NCBI GenBank assembly: GCA_017881545.1
Contig: JADGQU010000055.1
Span: 1 to 10,687 of the forward strand
Direction of reading: 5' to 3'
DNA length: 10,687 nt
From: Gemmatimonadaceae bacterium
GTDB taxonomy: Bacteria; Gemmatimonadota; Gemmatimonadetes; Gemmatimonadales; Gemmatimonadaceae
Both the position numbers and the translations under genes were made by a program. Positions within the stretch are counted from its first letter, which is position 1; the number at the start of each line of letters is the position of its first letter. Positions 7,295 to 10,687 of the stretch are shown in pieces. The notes beneath the pieces are model-generated. The model ran no database searches. It was not told the DNA's origin and was given only the letters and a program-made list of their open reading frames with translations.

Positions 7295-8335
7295 TCAGTT
7301 CTTACGAAGGGCAAGACCGATCGCGAGCATCAGGAGTGGTGCGACCTCGTCGGTCACCAGCGACTCCAATGCGCCTTCCCTCACCGACATCATGGAGAGT
7401 GGGTTGGCGAGCTCGACCGGCTTCTTCAGGCGTTGCCCAAGTGATTCGGTCAGTCCTGGCGTGCGTGACCCACCGCCGCAGGTATAAACGGCCTTCATCT
7501 GTCCGTCGCCCTTGAGCGACGTGGACAGGAACGCGATCGCGCGCTCGAGGCCGGTAGCAATTTCTTCGGTGCGCTGTAGAATCACCGAATCGAGCTGGGC
7601 GGAACGGTCGTACCCTCTGATCAGGGCTTCCGCGTCGGCGGCCGAAAGTCCGTGCTCGCGCTGGAGATCTTCGCGAATGCGGCGGGTGCCAATGGGAAGG
7701 TCGCGGGTCAGAATCGGAACGCCGTCGTCCAGAATGTTGATGTTGGTCACTTCGTGCCCGATGTTCACGAGCCCTACGGCGCCAGTCATCGCGTCCGGAT
7801 AGTTGAGCTCGAAGGCGTTGTGTAGCGCGAATGCGTCCACGTCCATCGAGCTCGGCGTAATGCCGGCCTCGGCGAGGATGCGGAGCTTGGCTTCAACGAG
7901 GTCACGCTTTGCTGCGACGAGAAGAACGCTCATTTCGTCCCTGCCATCGCCATCGCTGTCCAGAATCTGGAAGTCGAGCTCGACCGAGTCCACGTCCGGG
8001 ACGTGCTGCTCCGCTTCCCAGCGCATGAGCTCGCGGGCCTGAGCTTCCTTCACCCGCTCTGTCTTGATCCGTTTGATGATGACATCGCGTCCGCCGACGG
8101 CGGCGACCACTGCCTTCGTGTTCGCATTCACCGATTCAATAGTTGTGCGGATGACATCTGAGACGAGATGCGGATCCATCACCTCGCCTTCCACGATGGC
8201 ATCATCGGGAAGCGGAGTGATAGCAACCTTGACAAGCTCAGGTGTTGACTTCGAGTGATCGATGACGGCGACCTTGACCAGGCCGGATCCGATATCGAGC
8301 CCTACGGTAGTCTTCTTGCGGCCAAACCACGCCAT
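7295..8335 (-). CDS. pilM: Type IV pilus assembly actin-like ATPase PilM
   Basis: A 346-residue cytoplasmic FtsA/actin-fold protein that binds PilN and connects the motors to the alignment complex. Seen: the phosphate-1 loop VGLDIGSGLVKVAVID (11-26), RWEAEQHVP (105-113) typical of PilM, LLVAAKRDLVEAKL (138-151), the phosphate-2 region VGLVNIGHEVTNINIL (187-202), and the adenosine loop CGGGSRTPGL (286-295) followed by PVELANP. Length is normal. In phosphate-2 the Asp often present before IG is Asn here. A short acidic insert DSDGDGRDE (126-134) resembles a calcium-binding loop. The first gene after a 210-base spacer, it has a modest AGGG ribosome-binding site 5 nt upstream of the ATG. Confidence 0.98.
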   Translation of the reverse strand: MAWFGRKKTTVGLDIGSGLVKVAVIDHSKSTPELVKVAITPLPDDAIVEGEVMDPHLVSDVIRTTIESVNANTKAVVAAVGGRDVIIKRIKTERVKEAQARELMRWEAEQHVPDVDSVELDFQILDSDGDGRDEMSVLLVAAKRDLVEAKLRILAEAGITPSSMDVDAFALHNAFELNYPDAMTGAVGLVNIGHEVTNINILDDGVPILTRDLPIGTRRIREDLQREHGLSAADAEALIRGYDRSAQLDSVILQRTEEIATGLERAIAFLSTSLKGDGQMKAVYTCGGGSRTPGLTESLGQRLKKPVELANPLSMMSVREGALESLVTDEVAPLLMLAIGLALRKN

Positions 8336-8383
8336 CGCGGCCCTGGGTGAATGAAAAAAAAGAGGGAATTTCGAGCGTTCGCG

Positions 8384-8506
8384 CTACTTCGTTACCTTCT
8401 TGAAGCGTGCGATCCCAAAGACCCTGTTTGCCTGCACTTGCATGGAGACCAACCGCGTGGAAGTGCTGCCCATCCGGTCCGTCTCCAGGCGTCCGACCTT
8501 AGACAC
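8384..8506 (-). CDS. Possible 40-aa basic small protein upstream of pilM
   Basis: A GTG-started frame of 40 codons fills most of the pilX-pilM spacer. Its product starts MSKVGRLETDRMG and ends RVFGIARFKKVTK; it is basic, has no transmembrane helix and no Cys, and I do not recognise it. In favour: 32 of 40 third positions are G or C, like the neighbouring genes, and the frame fits between pilX (39 nt gap) and pilM (48 nt gap) on the same strand. Against: no good ribosome-binding site precedes the GTG, the size is small, and the same DNA can form a hairpin. It could equally be non-coding leader sequence or the remnant of a longer gene. Confidence 0.3.
   Translation of the reverse strand: MSKVGRLETDRMGSTSTRLVSMQVQANRVFGIARFKKVTK
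8443..8487 (-). ncRNA. Possible structured RNA element in the pilM leader
   Basis: TGGAGAC (8443-8449) pairs perfectly with GTCTCCA (8481-8487). After a symmetric 2x2 internal loop, ACCG (8452-8455) pairs with CGGT (8475-8478). The loop carries AAGTGC (8461-8466), which is complementary to GCACTT at 8434-8439 and partly to CACTT at 8511-8515, so alternative pairings exist. It lies wholly inside the possible small ORF, so the pairing may be chance. No known riboswitch class is recognised. Confidence 0.25.
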
Positions 8507-8527
8507 GATTCACTTGCCGGGAAAGTA

Positions 8528-8545
8528 ACGGTGGGCTCCCGCCGT
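8528..8545 (-). terminator. Short hairpin after the pilX-like gene, weak terminator candidate
   Basis: An 18-base near-palindrome begins at the base right after the TGA stop. The 4-bp outer helix and 3-bp inner helix are separated by one C-A mismatch on the minus strand, with a tiny loop. Only TTACTTT follows, so termination would be partial at best; some read-through into pilM is expected. Confidence 0.25.
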
Positions 8546-9034
8546 TCAGAAAAGCTCCGACCACGATCGCTCTGAAATTCGGTCGATAGTTATCGAATGA
8601 TCGGAATTGTTTACCGCTCTTACGGCAACGCCGATGCGGCACGAAACGCCCAGGCCGCGAGACTGAGCGGTTGCCACACCGACAATCCAGTACAGAGTGG
8701 AATCGAGGCGAGTAACGTAGATCGCGACAGGCGCTCCCACCTCCTCGATCGTAGCGGATCTCGTCACGCTGGCGCCGATTGAGTCAAACCACTCCGCGTT
8801 CCAGTCCGCGATAGTCATCTCGACAGCAGACTCCGCCGCCGAAAGTGCGCGCTGACGCTCAGCAGTAGCGGAGCTCGCCCACGTCTCTTCTGTTACCGCG
8901 AAGAAGACCCCGGTCACCAGCGCCGAAATGAGAAGCAGCGTGAATAGCGCGGCAGCGAGCGCGAATCCTCTTCGCTGTGCGGGCTCAACGCGTTGCGACA
9001 GGAGAGTTGTGTCGCCTCTGATTTCGCCGCTCAC
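8546..9034 (-). CDS. pilX: PilX-like minor pilin
   Basis: 162 residues with a type III signal: a 23-residue leader ending AQRRG, then FALAAALFTLLLISALVTGVFF. Mature +5 is Ala instead of the Glu found in most pilins, as often seen in PilX/GspK-type tip subunits. The segment TAERQRALSAAESAVEMTIA after the hydrophobic helix matches the pattern at the same place in PilX N-terminal domains. The rest is a short, unrecognised beta-rich head. It is the third minor-pilin gene, in the PilV-PilW-PilX order known from fimbrial minor-pilin operons. The GTG start overlaps the pilW stop as GTGA; no strong ribosome-binding site is seen, so re-initiation after pilW is likely. The exact subfamily (PilX versus GspK) is uncertain. 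Confidence 0.8.
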   Translation of the reverse strand: MSGEIRGDTTLLSQRVEPAQRRGFALAAALFTLLLISALVTGVFFAVTEETWASSATAERQRALSAAESAVEMTIADWNAEWFDSIGASVTRSATIEEVGAPVAIYVTRLDSTLYWIVGVATAQSRGLGVSCRIGVAVRAVNNSDHSITIDRISERSWSELF

Positions 9035-9993
9035 GGCGACCGATTCCGAACTGCCACCGCCATCATCGCCGCATCAGATGGCGTCGACTCCCGACCTTCG
9101 ATGCTCAGTCGCTGCCGGCTTTCGGCTCGGGCGGTGATGTCCACTCGCGCCAGCGCGAGCGGAGACGAGCCGGTTCCGAGACGCGCGCCGAGCGCGTCGT
9201 AGTATTCGAAGAGCAACCCCGTTGAGCCCGCGCTTCGGCTGTACGGGCGGTACGGCCCGCTCAATGGCTGGATCGCGCCACAGTCCGATGGTCCCATCGC
9301 GTTGCACCGACGATATCCCAAATACGAGTCGCCGTCACCGGCACGGTACAGACTGTACCTGCCGCGTCGGATGAATCGCGCCGGTGCGCCGAGAGCGACA
9401 TGGCTGCTGAGGGGAGTCGTAAGCGTAACAAGGAATCCCCTTACTCCCGCGGACAAATCCACAGCGCGCGTGAATCCAGTCGATGCGGGACATGTTGCAG
9501 CGAGCGAGCGGGAGCTGAAGCCCGCTATTCGATGTCGTTCCCACTGGCTGCCGGCCTCGATCGAATCCCGGTAGAAGAGGACGAGGTCGCCCGTGTCCGG
9601 TTCCGTTGAGAAAGCCGTCAACGTGTTTCCCGGCGTAGGGACCATTCCTGGCAATCCGATCTCCGGGCCGGCGATCTGACAAACCACCGAGCTGCCAATG
9701 CTCGCGAAGATCTCGAGTGCGGAGTCGGCGAGCAATCGGGCCGTATCGGCGGTGGACATGCCGCGGATGTCCGTCGAAAGGAGATCAATCGCGTCGCGTA
9801 CTCCTTCGCGCGCGGAGAGAAGCTCAGTCGCTCCGCGATAGAATCGTTGTTGCCGCAGCAGCGTCACCCCGATCGCACTTCCCACGACTCCGAGAATGAC
9901 GAGCACCACCGCCAACTCGATCAACGTGAATCCCGGCTGGACGTGGTCCTTCGTTGTGGGGGTTGCACTCTCGCGGTGTGTCACCGCGGGCAC
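9031..9993 (-). CDS. pilW: PilW-like minor pilin
   Basis: 320 residues. A 21-residue leader ends in QPG and is followed by FTLIELAVVLVILGVVGSAI, with Glu at mature +5 (residue 26). A long alpha-N helix (to about 75) includes REGVRDAIDLLSTDIRGM, a typical PilW/GspJ stretch. The large C-terminal head ends in DAAMMAVAVRNR, resembling the usual PilW end. Four cysteines in the head (105, 168, 230, 238) could form disulfides; CNAMGPSDC is a close pair. PilW is a priming-tip subunit. The GTG at 9993, with GGTG about 6 nt upstream, overlaps pilV by 13 nt. GTG 9984, overlapping the pilV stop as GTGA, is an alternative start. Confidence 0.88.
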   Translation of the reverse strand: MPAVTHRESATPTTKDHVQPGFTLIELAVVLVILGVVGSAIGVTLLRQQRFYRGATELLSAREGVRDAIDLLSTDIRGMSTADTARLLADSALEIFASIGSSVVCQIAGPEIGLPGMVPTPGNTLTAFSTEPDTGDLVLFYRDSIEAGSQWERHRIAGFSSRSLAATCPASTGFTRAVDLSAGVRGFLVTLTTPLSSHVALGAPARFIRRGRYSLYRAGDGDSYLGYRRCNAMGPSDCGAIQPLSGPYRPYSRSAGSTGLLFEYYDALGARLGTGSSPLALARVDITARAESRQRLSIEGRESTPSDAAMMAVAVRNRSP

Positions 9994-10334
9994 GGAAGCA
10001 CCGCACGAAGAAGATCTGTTCGTCGGCGCTCAGCCGCCGGAGAGCTGACCGACTCGACGACGCTCAGGCGCGTTGAATCGAGGAATGCCACGGACCACTC
10101 GGATTCGATCTGCTGGATCGTCTCGTGCCCGCTTGCCGCTGTCTGACAACCGGCCCTGAGAATCTCGAGCCTGCTCGCGGCCATCCTTCCTGCCCGCTCT
10201 CGAACCGCGTTGGTGTTCATCTCCCGGCCGAGGAGCGCGCTGGTCGCAACAAGGGCCAGTCCGCCGACCGTGAAGAGAAGGACGGCGACAATCATCTCGA
10301 TCAGCGTGTATCCGGCAATTCGAGCCGTCGGCAT
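9981..10334 (-). CDS. pilV: PilV-like minor pilin
   Basis: 117 residues, near the small end for PilV. A short leader MPTARIAG is followed by YTLIEMIVAVLLFTVGGLAL. Mature +1 is Tyr rather than the usual Phe, while Glu is kept at +5. The helix continues through ALLGREMNTNAVRERAGRMA and ASRLEILRAGC, a pattern typical of PilV/GspI (a cysteine shortly after the LE.LR motif). Cys63 and Cys115 may form a disulfide. It is first in the minor-pilin operon. The ATG has no good ribosome-binding site (GAAGG lies about 15 nt upstream), so initiation may be weak or partly leaderless-like. Confidence 0.85.
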   Translation of the reverse strand: MPTARIAGYTLIEMIVAVLLFTVGGLALVATSALLGREMNTNAVRERAGRMAASRLEILRAGCQTAASGHETIQQIESEWSVAFLDSTRLSVVESVSSPAAERRRTDLLRAVLPCPR

Positions 10335-10366
10335 GTTCGGACGATGGCGCCTTCGTCACGATTTGC

Positions 10367-10394
10367 ATCATTGCTCGTGAACGCGCGAAGTCAA
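10367..10394 (-). promoter_or_regulatory. Candidate sigma-70-type promoter for pilVWX
   Basis: TTGACT (-35, 10394-10389; 5 of 6 to consensus) and AATGAT (-10, 10372-10367; 4 of 6) are separated by 16 bp. Transcription would start near 10360, about 25 nt before the pilV ATG, and directly downstream of the strong terminator that ends the pilin transcript. The consensus used is the proteobacterial one, which may not hold exactly here. Confidence 0.4.
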
Positions 10395-10402
10395 ATCTCC
10401 GC

Positions 10403-10419
10403 CGGTGTTCGCAACACCG
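10403..10419. promoter_or_regulatory. Perfect inverted repeat, candidate operator
   Basis: CGGTGTT-CGC-AACACCG is a perfect 7-bp dyad with a 3-base spacer, 17 bases in all. Its edge is 9 bp upstream of the candidate -35 box of pilV, a position typical for an activator or for a repressor of the flanking promoter. It has no T-tract, so it is not a terminator. The binding protein is unknown. Confidence 0.4.
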
Positions 10420-10441
10420 AGAGCGCGGTGCCCACTCGCGC

Positions 10442-10480
10442 AAAAGAAAAAGGGGGAGCGGCAGAGCCGCTCCCCCTTTT
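10442..10480 (-). terminator. Strong Rho-independent terminator of the pilin gene
   Basis: A 15-bp perfect stem (10448-10462 with 10466-10480), 11 bp of it GC-rich core, has a 3-base loop and is followed on the minus strand by TTTTTCTTTT. It begins 14 nt after the pilin stop. The A-tract on the other side also gives a T4 tail on the plus strand, so it may work weakly in both directions. It insulates the pilin transcript from pilVWX. Confidence 0.95.
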
Positions 10481-10494
10481 CCGTTCAATGAAGC

Positions 10495-10687
10495 TTAGAC
10501 GCAGGTGATCACGCCGTTGGTCATGTCGCAAACTTTCGCTGACTGCGAATGCGTTGCGGTTCCGCTCCATGACTGCGGCGGGCCGGCAACGTTCACGATT
10601 ACGACAGTGACGTTCTGCGACGGGCTGAAGCCCTGAAGAGGGGCAAGGCTGGTGGCGGTTCCACCGAAGTACGCGCCGTTGTTGTCG
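10495..10687 (-). CDS. Type IV pilin-like protein, C-terminal 63 residues (5' end outside window)
   Basis: Only the C-terminal part is in the window. The visible sequence includes AYFGGTATSLAPLQGF, PSQNVTVVIVN, SWSGTATHSQSAKVCDM and ends GVITCV. The layout (Gly/Thr-rich strand region, a hydrophobic beta strand, GTATH followed by a C-x8-C pair at the very end) resembles the globular head and D-loop disulfide of major type IV pilins in non-proteobacterial phyla. Its place just upstream of minor pilins and its dedicated strong terminator fit an abundant, separately transcribed pilin (PilA/PilE type). The N-terminal methylation helix, which would prove the call, lies outside the window, so this rests on resemblance and context. 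Confidence 0.65.
   Translation of the reverse strand, partial: DNNGAYFGGTATSLAPLQGFSPSQNVTVVIVNVAGPPQSWSGTATHSQSAKVCDMTNGVITCV

Larger units (their letters stand above)
8336..8545 (-). other. Spacer between pilX-like gene and pilM
   Basis: This 210-base gap is the only sizeable one inside the pil cluster, where other junctions are under 20 nt. It starts with a short hairpin directly after the pilX-like stop (8528-8545), contains a 40-codon open frame with coding-like third positions (8384-8506), an imperfect hairpin (8443-8487), and a run of eight T on the minus strand (8361-8354) shortly before pilM. I find no clear promoter. It could hold a pilM promoter, a leader RNA, or a small gene. Confidence 0.6.
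10335..10441 (-). other. Promoter-bearing spacer upstream of pilV
   Basis: About 110 bases between the pilin terminator and pilV. No gene is visible. It carries a sigma-70-like promoter candidate and a perfect inverted repeat just upstream of it, both listed separately. Confidence 0.6.

Noticed and set aside
8354..8380. T8 tract with preceding AGCG-CGAA-CGCT hairpin as terminator before pilM
   Set aside because: The stem is only 4 bp and lies about 11 nt from the T-run, too far for an intrinsic terminator.
8384..8440. Resemblance of GCAGGCAAACAGG ... GGGATCGCACGC to the c-di-GMP-I (GEMM) riboswitch core
   Set aside because: Attractive in front of pilM, but the helix between the two pieces is poor, there is no GNRA tetraloop, and the second helix with its receptor is missing. 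A cmsearch with RF01051 would settle it; a clear hit would overturn this rejection.

Overview
This window is almost entirely a type IV pilus (T4P) assembly locus read on the minus strand. In transcription order (right to left) it holds: the 3' end of a major-pilin-like gene with its own strong terminator; three minor-pilin genes (pilV-, pilW- and pilX-like); a 210-base spacer that may carry a 40-codon small ORF and RNA structure; the alignment-complex and secretin genes pilM-pilN-pilO-pilP-pilQ; a large uncharacterised outer-membrane-type lipoprotein gene starting 11 bases after pilQ; a second strong terminator; a 240-base non-coding spacer with two long inverted repeats; and the 5' part of a GspH/FimT-family pseudopilin gene that runs off the left edge.

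The DNA is GC-rich with strong G/C preference at third codon positions. The gene set is that of a Gram-negative bacterium with an outer membrane (secretin, PilP, lipoprotein). The divergent minor pilins, the AMIN-domain PilQ, the non-lipoprotein PilP, the long PilN and the lipoprotein with Ig-like repeats fit Gemmatimonadota or a neighbouring phylum better than Proteobacteria. That placement is inference from style, not from a marker gene.

The genes fit one machine. PilM (cytoplasmic, actin-like) would bind the N-terminal INLLP motif of PilN. PilN and PilO are single-pass inner-membrane proteins with periplasmic coiled coils. PilP bridges them to the PilQ secretin pore. The minor pilins PilV, PilW, PilX and the GspH-like protein would prime the fibre. 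The motors (PilB, PilT), the platform protein PilC and the prepilin peptidase PilD are not in the window. Overlaps or very short gaps (pilV/pilW 13 nt overlap, pilW/pilX 4 nt overlap, pilN/pilO 1 nt gap, pilO/pilP 2 nt gap, pilP/pilQ 4 nt overlap, pilQ/lipoprotein 11 nt gap) indicate operons with translational coupling. The only real break inside the cluster is the 210-base spacer before pilM.

The points most worth following up are the Ig/propeller-like lipoprotein locked to pilQ, the possible 40-aa basic small ORF before pilM, a perfect inverted repeat next to a plausible promoter upstream of pilV, and the nested inverted repeats ahead of the GspH-like gene. I see no mobile elements, CRISPR arrays, tRNAs or rRNAs.
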